Assembly: GCF_049647105.1 (NCBI RefSeq)
Contig: NZ_JBARWZ010000155.1
Coordinates: 1-64,000 of the forward strand
DNA length: 64,000 bases
Reading direction: 5' to 3'
Source: Actinophytocola sp049647105
GTDB lineage: Bacteria; Actinomycetota; Actinomycetes; Mycobacteriales; Pseudonocardiaceae
Part shown: positions 38,389-46,850 of the stretch, piece by piece
Numbering within the stretch: position 1 is the stretch's first letter
Layout: the number at the start of each line of letters is the position of its first letter
Translations under genes and position numbers: made by a program
The notes under the pieces: generated by a model
What the model saw: only the letters and a program-made list of their open reading frames with translations
What the model was told of the DNA's origin: nothing
The model's database searches: none

Positions 38389-38552
38389 TGTCCCGAACCG
38401 GAAATGCGGTGCGTGAGTCGGTGGATCCAGGTTTCTGCCGGCAAGGCGCCGATCCTCCCTCGTACCGGGTTGTACCTGGGTGGATCGGCAACGCCGCCAG
38501 CAGGAAGCTGGGCCGCCGAATCAGGTGCCAGATCTCCGGTTCGGGACACTAG
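38385..38552. mobile_element. MITE-like palindromic element inserted at CTAG
   Basis: Flanked by CTAG (38385-38388 and 38549-38552). Perfect inverted ends (38382-38402 versus 38535-38555, beginning CTAGTGTCCCGAACCGGA) continue as an imperfect inverted repeat across the whole 160-bp interior. No transposase ORF. Removing the interior plus one CTAG leaves a single CTAG providing overlapping TAG stops for both convergent neighbours. Confidence 0.75.
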
Positions 38553-40204
38553 CGGCGGAACGCGATCTGCAGCGTGGGCTGCGAGGTGCCCGCGAAGAAG
38601 TCGTTGCCCTTGTCGTCGACCACGATGAACGCGGGGAAGTCCTCGACCTCGATCTTCCACACGGCTTCCATGCCGAGCTCTGGGTACTCGAGGACGTCGA
38701 CCTTCTTGATGCAGTCCTGCGCGAGCCGGGCCGCGGGGCCGCCGATCGAGCCGAGGTAGAACCCGCCGTGCGACTGGCAGGCGTCGGTGACCTGACGGGA
38801 CCGGTTGCCCTTGGCGAGCATGACCAGTGAGCCGCCGGCGGCCTGGAACTGCTCGACGTAGGAGTCCATGCGCCCGGCCGTGGTCGGCCCGAACGAACCG
38901 GAGGCGTAACCGTCCGGGGTCTTGGCGGGGCCCGCGTAGTAGACGGGATGGTCGCGCAGGTAGTCCGGCATCGGCTCGCCCGCGTCGAGGCGCTCCTTGA
39001 TCTTCGCGTGCGCGATGTCACGGGCCACGACCAGCGGCCCGGTCAGCGACAGCCGGGTCTTGACCGGCAGCGACGACAGGGTCGCGCGGATCTCGTCCAT
39101 GGGCCGGGTGAGGTCGATCTTCACGACCTCGTCGGTCAGCTCGTCGTCGGTGGTGTCCGGCAGGAACCGCGCTGGGTCGCGTTCGAGCTGCTCGATGAAC
39201 ACGCCGTCCGCGGTGATCTTGGCCTTGGCCTGGCGGTCGGCGGAGCAGGACACGGCGATGCCGACCGGGCAGGACGCGCCGTGGCGGGGGAGCCGGACGA
39301 CGCGGACGTCGTGGCAGAAGTACTTGCCGCCGAACTGCGCGCCGATCCCGAACTGGCGGGTCATCTCCAGGACCTGCTGTTCGAGGTCGGTGTCCCGGAA
39401 CGCGTGCCCGAGCGGCGAGCCCTCGGTCGGCAGGTTGTCGAGGTAGCGGGCGGAGGCGAGCTTGGCGACCTTCAGTGTGTTCTCGGCGGAGGTGCCGCCG
39501 ACGACGATCGCGAGGTGGTAGGGCGGGCACGCGGCGGTGCCGAGGCCGCGGAGCTTCTCGTCGAGGAACTTCGCGAGGCGCTTCGGGTTCAGCAGCGCCT
39601 TGGTCTCCTGGTACAGGAAGGTCTTGTTGGCGCTGCCGCCGCCCTTGGCCATGAACAGGAACTCGTACTCCGGCTTGTCGCCGTCCTTGTGGTAGAGCTC
39701 CAGCTGGGCGGGGAGGTTGGTGCCGGTGTTGCGTTCGTCCCAGAAGTTCAGCGGGGCGAGCTGGGAGTAGCGGAGGTTCAGCTCCTGGTAGGCCTCGAAG
39801 ACGCCCTTGGCGAGCGCGGCCTCATCGGCGCCGCCGGTGAGCACGTTCTCGGTGCGCTTGCCGATGACGATCGCGGTGCCGGTGTCCTGGCACATGGGGA
39901 GCACGCCGCCCGCGGAGATGCACGCGTTGCGGAGGAGATCCATGGCGACGAAGCGGTCGTTACCGCTGGCCTCGGGGTCGTCGACGATGGCGCGCAGCTG
40001 GGTGAGGTGGCCTGCGCGCAACAGGTGCTGGATGTCCCGGATCGCTTCCTTGGCGAGTGCCGTGAGCGCTTCGGGTGCGACTTCGAGGAACGTCCGCCCC
40101 GCGGCTTCGATGACCTTGACCCCGTCCGCGGTGACCAGACGGTATTCGGTCGTGTTGTCCGGTCCGAGGGGTAGAGCTTCGGCGTACTCGAAGGTCGCGG
40201 TCAC
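38549..40204 (-). CDS. Class I fumarate hydratase
   Basis: 4Fe-4S fumarase of the single-chain class I type (551 aa), interconverting fumarate and malate in the TCA cycle. Cluster-ligand candidates are in LPMCQDTGT, FCHDVR and SCPVGIAVSC; the C-terminal beta-type domain starts near residue 370 (TGPLVVARD) with the GPTTAGRMD motif. The enzyme is usually oxygen-sensitive, contrasting with class II fumC. Confidence 0.94.
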   Translation of the reverse strand: MTATFEYAEALPLGPDNTTEYRLVTADGVKVIEAAGRTFLEVAPEALTALAKEAIRDIQHLLRAGHLTQLRAIVDDPEASGNDRFVAMDLLRNACISAGGVLPMCQDTGTAIVIGKRTENVLTGGADEAALAKGVFEAYQELNLRYSQLAPLNFWDERNTGTNLPAQLELYHKDGDKPEYEFLFMAKGGGSANKTFLYQETKALLNPKRLAKFLDEKLRGLGTAACPPYHLAIVVGGTSAENTLKVAKLASARYLDNLPTEGSPLGHAFRDTDLEQQVLEMTRQFGIGAQFGGKYFCHDVRVVRLPRHGASCPVGIAVSCSADRQAKAKITADGVFIEQLERDPARFLPDTTDDELTDEVVKIDLTRPMDEIRATLSSLPVKTRLSLTGPLVVARDIAHAKIKERLDAGEPMPDYLRDHPVYYAGPAKTPDGYASGSFGPTTAGRMDSYVEQFQAAGGSLVMLAKGNRSRQVTDACQSHGGFYLGSIGGPAARLAQDCIKKVDVLEYPELGMEAVWKIEVEDFPAFIVVDDKGNDFFAGTSQPTLQIAFRR

Positions 40205-40547
40205 CGTGGGACTCCTGTGTCAGTGGTGGAATTCCCTGACGTTACCGCGTGTCGGACAGGCAACGGACTGTGGCGTTCCTCGCGACCCGAACCCCCAACT
40301 CACGGGTTCTGAACCGTGGACTCGCGGGTTCTGAACCGTGGACTCGCGGGTTCTGAACCGTGGACTCGCGGGTTATGAGCCGAGAGGCCGCGGCGGCCCC
40401 CGGCCGTCGCGACCTCCCGTTGGTGGGCGTCACGGATGGTGATTAACCATCCGCTCCGCGTAGTCCCGTGCCTAGACCGTGCCGTGGCGGGAGGCACGTG
40501 TCAATGGGTTCCTGCATCCTGGACGGACTCGATGCGGAATTGGTTGC
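40205..40547. repeat. Intergenic region with 22-nt-period array (locus 2) and hairpins
   Basis: CCCGAACCCCCA (40286-40297) abuts 22-nt units at 40298, 40320, 40342 and a partial one at 40364, each ACTCRCGGGTTC followed by TGAACCGTGG. An 8-bp hairpin CGGATGGT/ACCATCCG (40433-40453) downstream of sigB on the minus strand may terminate sigB. No gene is evident. Confidence 0.85.
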
Positions 40548-41516
40548 TCAGCTGGCGTATGCGCGTAGTTTTTCGGCTCGTTCGCCCTGCCGGAGCTTGG
40601 ACATGACCTCTCGTTCGATCTGGCGGACGCGTTCGCGGGAGAGGCCGAAGCGCTTGCCGATCTGGTCGAGAGTGTGCGGCTGTCCGTCGTCGAGGCCGTA
40701 GCGGAGGCGGATCACCGACTGCTCGCGGTCGTCGAGGGTGGAGAGCACGCGACGCAGGTCGTCGTGCAGCAGGCCGGAGATCACGGCGCTCTCGGCGTCC
40801 GTGGCCTCGCCGTCCTCGATGAAGTCGCCGAGGGGGGCGTCTTCGTCGGAGCCGACCGGCATGTCCAGGCTCACCGGGTCGCGGGCGTGGTCGAGCAGGT
40901 CCGACACCTTCTCGGGGGTCAGGCCGACTTCCTTCGCCAGTTCGTCATGAGTGGCCTCACGGCCGAGCTGCTGGTGCAGGTCGCGCTTGAGGCGGGCGAT
41001 CTTGTTGACCTGCTCCACCAGGTGGACAGGAAGGCGGATCGTCCTGCTCTGGTCGGCCATGCCACGGGTGATGGCCTGCCGGATCCACCATGTCGCGTAC
41101 GTGGAGAACTTGAAACCCTTGGTGTAGTCGAACTTCTCGACAGCGCGGATCAGGCCCAGGTTGCCCTCCTGGATCAGGTCCAGCAGCGGCATGCCCCGCC
41201 CGGTGTACCGCTTCGCGAGCGACACGACGAGCCGGAGGTTCGCCTCCAGCAGATGGTTCTTCGCCAGGTGGCCGTCGCCGACGAGCTGGCGCAGCTCGTA
41301 ACCGCGTGTACCGTCGAGCTTGTCGGCGGTGTCGAGCATGTGTTGCGCGAACACACCCGCCTCGATGCGCTTGGCCAGCTCGACCTCCTGAGCCGCGGTC
41401 AACAGCGCGGTCCGGCCGATGCCGTTGAGGTAGACGCGGACCAGGTCGGCCGCGGGGCCCTGGGCATCGAGATCGATGTCGCCGGGCTCCGGCTCGCGTT
41501 GCTGTGGGACCGTCAT
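40548..41516 (-). CDS. sigB: RNA polymerase sigma factor SigB
   Basis: Group 2 sigma-70 (322 aa). Region 1.2 (DLVRVYLNGIG), region 2 (NLRLVVSLAKRYTGRGMPLL; TYATWWIRQAI), region 3 and region 4 with the HTH (TLDQIGKRFGLSRERVRQIE) are intact. It lacks the long region 1.1 extension of SigA at 62634. ATG 41516 has GGGGGAGGG upstream. An ECF-type promoter precedes it; ideR lies 8 kb away instead of adjacent as in mycobacteria. Confidence 0.93.
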   Translation of the reverse strand: MTVPQQREPEPGDIDLDAQGPAADLVRVYLNGIGRTALLTAAQEVELAKRIEAGVFAQHMLDTADKLDGTRGYELRQLVGDGHLAKNHLLEANLRLVVSLAKRYTGRGMPLLDLIQEGNLGLIRAVEKFDYTKGFKFSTYATWWIRQAITRGMADQSRTIRLPVHLVEQVNKIARLKRDLHQQLGREATHDELAKEVGLTPEKVSDLLDHARDPVSLDMPVGSDEDAPLGDFIEDGEATDAESAVISGLLHDDLRRVLSTLDDREQSVIRLRYGLDDGQPHTLDQIGKRFGLSRERVRQIEREVMSKLRQGERAEKLRAYAS

Positions 41517-41624
41517 GCTCTCCCTCCCCCTTTCGCGGGCTGGCGTGTTCTGCATCACACACCTGCCATGTGTCCGGTGGGCCACCTGACGGTGGTTCGC
41601 TGTCGGTGGCCGGACACTCTGGAA

Positions 41625-41650
41625 AACGCCGTTGGGTCTCGATTCGTTCC
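41625..41650 (-). promoter_or_regulatory. ECF (SigE/SigH/SigR-type) promoter of sigB
   Basis: On the minus strand GGAAC (41646-41650), exactly 18 nt, then GTT (41625-41627), about 110 nt before the sigB ATG. This matches the GGAAC-N18-GTT class used by SigE/SigH at mycobacterial sigB. Confidence 0.72.
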
Positions 41651-41733
41651 CGAGATCTCAACAGGATGACGTCGGCCTCACCACAGTGGTTGCTCCACCA
41701 TTGCTGAGCTTTTCCTGAGAGAGGTGGAGGGGA

Positions 41734-42159
41734 TCAGACCTCGACGATGACCGTGAACGGCCCGTCGTTCTCTGAGGCGACCGTCATGGCCGCGCCGAAA
41801 CGCCCGGTCTCCACCCGTGCGCCTCGGGTGCGCAGCGCCGCGACGACCGCGTCGACGAGTGGCTCGGCGACCTCCGGGCGGGCCGCGTGTGTCCACGACG
41901 GACGACGGCCCTTGCGGGTGTCGCCATACAATGTGAACTGGCTCACGACGAGCAAGGGGGCGCCCGCCGTCGCGCACGACAGCTCGTCGCGCAGGATGCG
42001 TAGTTCGTGCAGTTTGCGGGCCATCGTGTCGACCTGGGCGGTCGTGTCCCCGTCCGCGATGCCGAGCAGCACCAGCAGACCCGGCTCCTTGATCTCGCCG
42101 ACCACCGACCCGTCGACGGTCACACTCGCCGACAACACCCTCGCCACCACCGCACGCAC
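41734..42159 (-). CDS. dtd: D-aminoacyl-tRNA deacylase Dtd
   Basis: Proofreading enzyme that hydrolyses D-aminoacyl-tRNA and Gly-tRNA(Ala) (141 aa, standard length). The catalytic SQFTLYGDTRKGRRPSW block and the Gly-cisPro motif NDGPFT are present. It follows the methyltransferase gene by 23 nt on the same strand. Confidence 0.95.
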   Translation of the reverse strand: MRAVVARVLSASVTVDGSVVGEIKEPGLLVLLGIADGDTTAQVDTMARKLHELRILRDELSCATAGAPLLVVSQFTLYGDTRKGRRPSWTHAARPEVAEPLVDAVVAALRTRGARVETGRFGAAMTVASENDGPFTVIVEV

Positions 42160-42182
42160 GGGTGGATCGTGTCAAAACGGTC

Positions 42183-42944
42183 TCAGCGGCGGGCCACCAG
42201 GTGGTAGTACCGCGCGGTCAGCAGGTGCGGCATGCGGTCGGACAGCGCCAGTTCGAGCCGCTCCAGGTCCGCCATGAACAACGGGTCGGCCGCGTCCTCC
42301 TCGGCGACGAGGTCGCTCACGCACCGCACGCCGTAGCGGACGATCTCCTCCATGCCCAGTTCGGCGAGCGTCGCCACCACCTCGCCGACCGTGCCCGGCG
42401 TCGACCACTGGTCGACGATGCCGTCCAGCTCCCGCAGCGCGAGCGCGGGCGCGCGGTCGCGCAGCACGGCCCGCGCCGGGCCGAAGTCCTCGTTCGGGCC
42501 GAGGACCGACAGCAGCCCGCCCGGCCGCAGCGGCGCGGTGATCGCCAGCAGAACGGCCCGTCGCTCGTCCGGTGACTCGGCGTAGTGCAACAGGTTGTGG
42601 CACAGCACGAGGTCGAAGTCGGCGCCGGTGAACACCTCGGGCGCGTCGTGGGCGGCGGCCTGGGCCACGTGCAGCCGGTCGGCGACGCCGTGCGCCTCCG
42701 CCGCGTGGATCGCCGCGCGCAGCATGGCGCCTGCCGGGTCGAGCACGGTCACCTCGTGACCCTGTGCCGCGAGCCGGACCGCGGTCATGCCGTTACCGCC
42801 CGCCACATCCAGCACCCGTGCGGGCTCCTGGCCGAGATGACGGGCGAGGTTGGCCTCGGTGACCGTGTGCCGCAATCGCTCCAGCGGGCTCTGGCGCCAC
42901 TGCTGGAGATGATCCAGATGGGTCTCGAACCCGCTCAAGGTCAT
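42183..42944 (-). CDS. SAM-dependent methyltransferase (SmtA/CmoM-like)
   Basis: Class I methyltransferase of 253 aa; motif I VLDVAGGNGM near residue 44, acidic motif II VTVLDPA and motif IV FDLVLCHNLLHY. The N-terminus (GFETHLDHLQQWRQSPLERLRH) resembles CmoM/SmtA tRNA methyltransferases; the true substrate is not evident. Upstream of dtd in a possible operon. Confidence 0.82.
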   Translation of the reverse strand: MTLSGFETHLDHLQQWRQSPLERLRHTVTEANLARHLGQEPARVLDVAGGNGMTAVRLAAQGHEVTVLDPAGAMLRAAIHAAEAHGVADRLHVAQAAAHDAPEVFTGADFDLVLCHNLLHYAESPDERRAVLLAITAPLRPGGLLSVLGPNEDFGPARAVLRDRAPALALRELDGIVDQWSTPGTVGEVVATLAELGMEEIVRYGVRCVSDLVAEEDAADPLFMADLERLELALSDRMPHLLTARYYHLVARR

Positions 42945-43045
42945 GAAACCTTCATACCGGCTTTCATCCGCCTGACAAGGGATTACTACCCGGATGGCGC
43001 AATCGGCGGGGGAAGGTGCGACGATGGATGTCTGGAGGTGGTGTC

Positions 43046-43357
43046 GTGAAGTCCGAGCGGGACGACACCCCGGTTCTCATCACCGAGGCAGCGCCGTCGT
43101 ACGAAGACGAGTACGCCGCGCGCAAACGCAAGTACCTGACGATGATGCTGCTGCGCCTGCCGTGCCTGGTGCTGGCGGGCATCTTCCACGAAACGTGGTG
43201 GCTCGCGCTGACGTTCGTGGCGATGTCGATCCCGCTGCCGTGGATCGCCGTGCTGATCGCGAACGACCGGCCGCCGCGCAAGAAGGAACAGGTCAACCGC
43301 TACGAGCGGACACCGATGGCGCTGGAGAAACGGGACCACCCGGTCATCGACGGTTGA
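43046..43357 (+). CDS. DUF3099 membrane protein
   Basis: 103 aa with two membrane helices (MLLRLPCLVLAGIF; LALTFVAMSIPLPWIAVLIA) and the family's N-terminal VLITEAAPSYEDEYAARKRKY style. GTG 43046 has GGAGG 7 nt upstream. Overlaps the convergent kinase gene by 14 nt. Function unknown. Confidence 0.83.
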   Translation: MKSERDDTPVLITEAAPSYEDEYAARKRKYLTMMLLRLPCLVLAGIFHETWWLALTFVAMSIPLPWIAVLIANDRPPRKKEQVNRYERTPMALEKRDHPVIDG

Positions 43358-44228
43358 CGGGGCCGGGCTGCGCGCCCACCTGGCCAACCGCCATGGCGCC
43401 GAGGCGTACGCCTGCCAGCAGACAGTCCTCCGGTGCCTTGCCCGCGAGTAGTTCCGACAGCAGCCCGGCGTCGAACGCGTCGCCTGCACCGGTCGAGTCC
43501 ACGCAGTCGCCCGGCGCCGCCGGCACGGACACGATGCCGTCCTTGTCGACCCAGCTCGCCCCGGCCGGGCCCGTGGTGACCGCGACCGCGCCGACGGTGC
43601 CGAGCAGTGTGGCCGCACTCGCCGGGTCGCGGGAGCCGGTCAGCACGGCGAGCTCGTCGAGGTTCGGCAACAGCACGTCCACGTCGCGCAGCTCCGTCAG
43701 GAACAGCGCGGGGTCGGTGATCAGCGCCGCCGCCTGTGGGTCGACCGACGTGGTCAGACCGGCGTCGTGCGCGGCCGCCAGCATCCCGAGACCTGCCTCG
43801 CGGGTCTCCTCGTCGAGCAGCACGTAGCCGGACAGGTGCAGGTGTCGCGCGTCCCGCAGGAGCGCCGGATCGAGGTCGGTCGCCGCGAGGTTCTTGCCCG
43901 CGCCTCGGTCGGGCAGCATGCTGCGCTGCCCGTCGCCGTCGACAAGAACCACGACGCAGCAGGTCGCGGCGTCATGGTCAATTGTGAATGCGCACCGCAC
44001 CCCGGTAGTGGTTAGCTCCTCGGATGCGCGTCGCCCTGCCACGTCGTCGCCCACCCGAGCCACCAGCACCGTCTCGATCCCGCAGTACGCGAGCCATGCG
44101 GCCGTGTTCGCGCCGGCCCCGCCGGTCGTGAGCGCGATCTTCGCTCTGGCGTCGCCGCCGTGCACGATCGATCCGGCATGAGCGGCGACCACGTCCAACG
44201 CGACGTCGCCAACAACCACGATGCCCAC
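43344..44228 (-). CDS. PfkB-family carbohydrate kinase (candidate pseudouridine kinase)
   Basis: Ribokinase-fold enzyme of 294 aa: N-terminal GDVALDVVAAH, substrate-loop TTGGAGANTAAWLA and catalytic DSTGAGDAFDAGLL. GTG 44228 with GGGAG upstream. PfkB kinases next to psuG are usually pseudouridine kinases; here psuG lies 2.6 kb away past an ABC exporter on the other strand, so the assignment is an inference; ribokinase or adenosine kinase activity is possible. Confidence 0.83.
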   Translation of the reverse strand: MGIVVVGDVALDVVAAHAGSIVHGGDARAKIALTTGGAGANTAAWLAYCGIETVLVARVGDDVAGRRASEELTTTGVRCAFTIDHDAATCCVVVLVDGDGQRSMLPDRGAGKNLAATDLDPALLRDARHLHLSGYVLLDEETREAGLGMLAAAHDAGLTTSVDPQAAALITDPALFLTELRDVDVLLPNLDELAVLTGSRDPASAATLLGTVGAVAVTTGPAGASWVDKDGIVSVPAAPGDCVDSTGAGDAFDAGLLSELLAGKAPEDCLLAGVRLGAMAVGQVGAQPGPVNRR

Positions 44229-44278
44229 GCCGCTCCCATCACCGTGCACCAGGACGAACAAGATCGGAGGCTAACCGC

Positions 44279-45091
44279 GTGCTCACGACCGGCACCCTCC
44301 GGGTGCTAGCCGCGCTCGCGGGCGCGGAGTTCCGGCGCTACGTGACCTACCGCCAGGCAACCTTCGCGGGCGCCTTCACCAACACCGTCTTCGGCTTCGT
44401 CCGCTGCTACACCCTGCTGTCCGTGGCGGCCGTGACCGGGAGCATGGCCGGCTACGACGCGGCCCAGCTGGTCGCGTTCGTGTGGGTGGGGCAGGGACTG
44501 CTCGCGGTCGTCAACACCTGGGGCCACCAGGAGCTGCCGGAGCGGGTGCGGACCGGGCAGGTGGTCGCCGACCTGCTGCGGCCGGTGGACCTGATGGCCG
44601 CGTACGTCGCCGCCGACATCGGGAGGGCCGGGCACGCGATGCTCACCCGGTTCGTGGTCCCGGTGGTGGTCGGCCTGCTGGCGTTCGACTTCTACCTGCC
44701 CGCGCACGCGTGGACCTACCCGTTGTTCGCCGTGTCGGTGCTGCTCGCGGTGCTGGTGTGCTCCGCGTGCCGGTACCTGGTGGCGCTGTCCGCGTTCTGG
44801 CTGCTCGACGTGCGTGGCCTGCAGATGGTGTGGATGGTCGCGTCCGGCGCGGGCAGCGGGCTGTACTTCCCGATCACCGTGCTGCCGGACTGGCTCGTGG
44901 TGGCGCTGTGGGTGGGCACCCCGTTCCCGTCGCTCCTGCAGGCGCCGGTGGACGTGCTGGTCGAACGGGACGGCGGGGCCCACGGGCTGCTGCTGGTCGC
45001 GGGACAGGCCGCGTGGGTGCTGGTGCTCGTGGGAGTTGGGCGGGTCGTGCAGCGGCATGCCGTGCGGCGGCTGGTGGTGCAGGGTGGCTAA
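44279..45091 (+). CDS. ABC-2 type transporter permease (subunit 1)
   Basis: 270 aa with six hydrophobic segments, of the ABC-2/DUF990 type. Starts at GTG 44279. First of three coupled genes: its end overlaps the second permease by 8 nt. Exported substrate unknown. Confidence 0.83.
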   Translation: MLTTGTLRVLAALAGAEFRRYVTYRQATFAGAFTNTVFGFVRCYTLLSVAAVTGSMAGYDAAQLVAFVWVGQGLLAVVNTWGHQELPERVRTGQVVADLLRPVDLMAAYVAADIGRAGHAMLTRFVVPVVVGLLAFDFYLPAHAWTYPLFAVSVLLAVLVCSACRYLVALSAFWLLDVRGLQMVWMVASGAGSGLYFPITVLPDWLVVALWVGTPFPSLLQAPVDVLVERDGGAHGLLLVAGQAAWVLVLVGVGRVVQRHAVRRLVVQGG

Positions 45092-45878
45092 CGCCTACTC
45101 ACGGCTGCTGGTCGCGCAGATCCGCAGCCAGACGCAGTACCGCTTCTCGTTCGGCGTCGACCTCTTCTTCTCGACCGTGCTCACCTCGCTCGACCTCGTG
45201 ACCGTGTGGGTGCTGTTCTCGGTCAACAACAGCCTCGGCGGGTTCGGCGGCCGGGAGGTGCTGCTGATGATGGGCATCGCCGCGCTCTCGTTCCCGCTCG
45301 CGGACCTCGTGGTCGGCAACATCGAGCGGCTGCGGGCCTTCGTCCGCTCTGGGCTGTTCGACGCGGTGCTGCTGCGGCCGCTGTCGCCGCTGTGGCAGCT
45401 GGCCGCGATGGACTTCGCGCCCCGGCGGGTCGGCCGGGTCGTGCAGGGCGCGGCGATCTACGTGGTCGCGTTGCTGATCGCTCCCGTCGCATGGTCGCCT
45501 GCGGTGTGGGTGATCGTGGTGCTGGCGCCGCTCGCCGGGGCACTGTTCTTCGGCGCGGTCTTCGTCGTGTTCGCCACCGTCGCGTTCTGGTGGATCGACT
45601 CCGGCGAGATCGCGAACGCCTTCACCTACGGCGGCAAGGACGTCTCCGCCTACCCGATGACCGTGTTCGGCGGCTGGTTCCGCCGGTTGTTCGCCTACGG
45701 GCTGGGGTTCGCGTTCGTCTCCTACCTCCCGGCGCTCGCCATGCTCGGCAGGTCCGACCCGCTCGGGGCGCCGGACTGGCTGCGCTGGTGCTCGCCGCTG
45801 ACCGCGTTGTCCGTCGCCGTACTCGCCGGGTGGTTCTGGCGCACCGGCGTCCGCCACTACCGGAGCACAGGATCGTGA
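45084..45878 (+). CDS. ABC-2 type transporter permease (subunit 2)
   Basis: 264 aa, about six membrane helices, with the AFTYGGKDVSAYPMTVFG segment typical of the paired DUF990 permeases. GTG 45084 overlaps the previous gene; its stop overlaps the ATPase start (GTGA). The two permeases probably form a heterodimer. Confidence 0.84.
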   Translation: MANAYSRLLVAQIRSQTQYRFSFGVDLFFSTVLTSLDLVTVWVLFSVNNSLGGFGGREVLLMMGIAALSFPLADLVVGNIERLRAFVRSGLFDAVLLRPLSPLWQLAAMDFAPRRVGRVVQGAAIYVVALLIAPVAWSPAVWVIVVLAPLAGALFFGAVFVVFATVAFWWIDSGEIANAFTYGGKDVSAYPMTVFGGWFRRLFAYGLGFAFVSYLPALAMLGRSDPLGAPDWLRWCSPLTALSVAVLAGWFWRTGVRHYRSTGS

Positions 45879-46825
45879 TAATCCAGACTTCTTTGTTACG
45901 CAAGGACTTCACGGTACGCAAGAAGGCGGGCCGGTTCCGCAGGACGCGGACCACGGTGTCCGCTGTGGACGGTGTGACGCTGTCGGTCGCCGAGGGGGAG
46001 ATGCTCGGCTACATCGGACCGAACGGCGCGGGCAAGTCGACCACGCTGAAGATGATGACCGGGGTGCTCACCCCGTCCGGTGGCACCCTGTCGGTCTGCG
46101 GGCTGACGCCGGTACCGCAGCGCACACAGCTCGCGCGGCGGATCGGCGTGGTGTTCGGGCAGCGCTCGCAGCTGTGGTGGGATCTGCCGCTCGCGGAGTC
46201 GTTCACGTTGCTGCGCCACGTGTACCGCGTCCCGGCCGCCGACCACGCGGCACGGCTGGCGTACTGCAGGGCCCTGCTGGACCTGGACTCCTTCCTGGAC
46301 ACTCCCGTGCGGCAGCTCTCGCTGGGACAGCGGATGCGTGGCGAGCTGACCGCCGCCCTGCTGCACGGCCCGAAGGTGCTGTTCCTCGACGAGCCGACGA
46401 TCGGGCTCGACGTGCTGAGCAAGCAGGCCGTCCGCGGGTTCCTCGCGGAGCTGGGCGAACGCGGTGACACGACGGTCGTGCTCACCACCCACGACCTCGC
46501 CGACATCGAGAAGCTGTGCAAGCGTCTCGTCGTGATCGACCACGGCAAGGTCGTGCACGACGGGACTCTCGAGGAGCTGCACGCCACCTACCGGTCGAAG
46601 CGGCGGGTGGTCGCGGACCTGGACGCGCCGTGGCCGGACGGGCTGACGCTGCCCGGCGCCGCGGTGGAGGCCGTGGAGGGCACGCGGGTGACGCTGACGC
46701 TGGAGGGCGCGACCGCAGGCGAGGTCGTGGCGCGGCTGGCGCAGGCGGTGCCGCTGCGGGACCTGTCGGTGCGGGAGCCGGAGATCGAGGACGTCGTCGC
46801 GAAGCTGTACGGACAGGCCAGGTGA
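45875..46825 (+). CDS. ABC transporter ATP-binding protein for the ABC-2 exporter
   Basis: 316 aa. Walker A GPNGAGKST near residue 48, VVFGQRSQLWWDL (Q-loop style of the DUF990 exporters), signature LSLGQRMR, Walker B VLFLDEPTIGLD. The C-terminal 90 residues form an accessory domain. Translationally coupled to the permeases. Confidence 0.9.
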   Translation: MIIQTSLLRKDFTVRKKAGRFRRTRTTVSAVDGVTLSVAEGEMLGYIGPNGAGKSTTLKMMTGVLTPSGGTLSVCGLTPVPQRTQLARRIGVVFGQRSQLWWDLPLAESFTLLRHVYRVPAADHAARLAYCRALLDLDSFLDTPVRQLSLGQRMRGELTAALLHGPKVLFLDEPTIGLDVLSKQAVRGFLAELGERGDTTVVLTTHDLADIEKLCKRLVVIDHGKVVHDGTLEELHATYRSKRRVVADLDAPWPDGLTLPGAAVEAVEGTRVTLTLEGATAGEVVARLAQAVPLRDLSVREPEIEDVVAKLYGQAR

Positions 46826-46850
46826 CGAGCTGATCGCCGCTACGCGGACT

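Noticed and set aside
38309..38660. Short ORFs within the palindromic element
   Set aside because: Both arms give similar peptides (ending ISGSGH) because of the inverted repeat; no transposase motif.
40286..40378. CRISPR-like array
   Set aside because: The 10-nt intervening sequence is identical in all units, so it is a simple tandem repeat.
40430..40500. Possible tRNA between fumarase and sigB
   Set aside because: There is a hairpin but no cloverleaf, no T-loop GTTCRA and no acceptor pairing.
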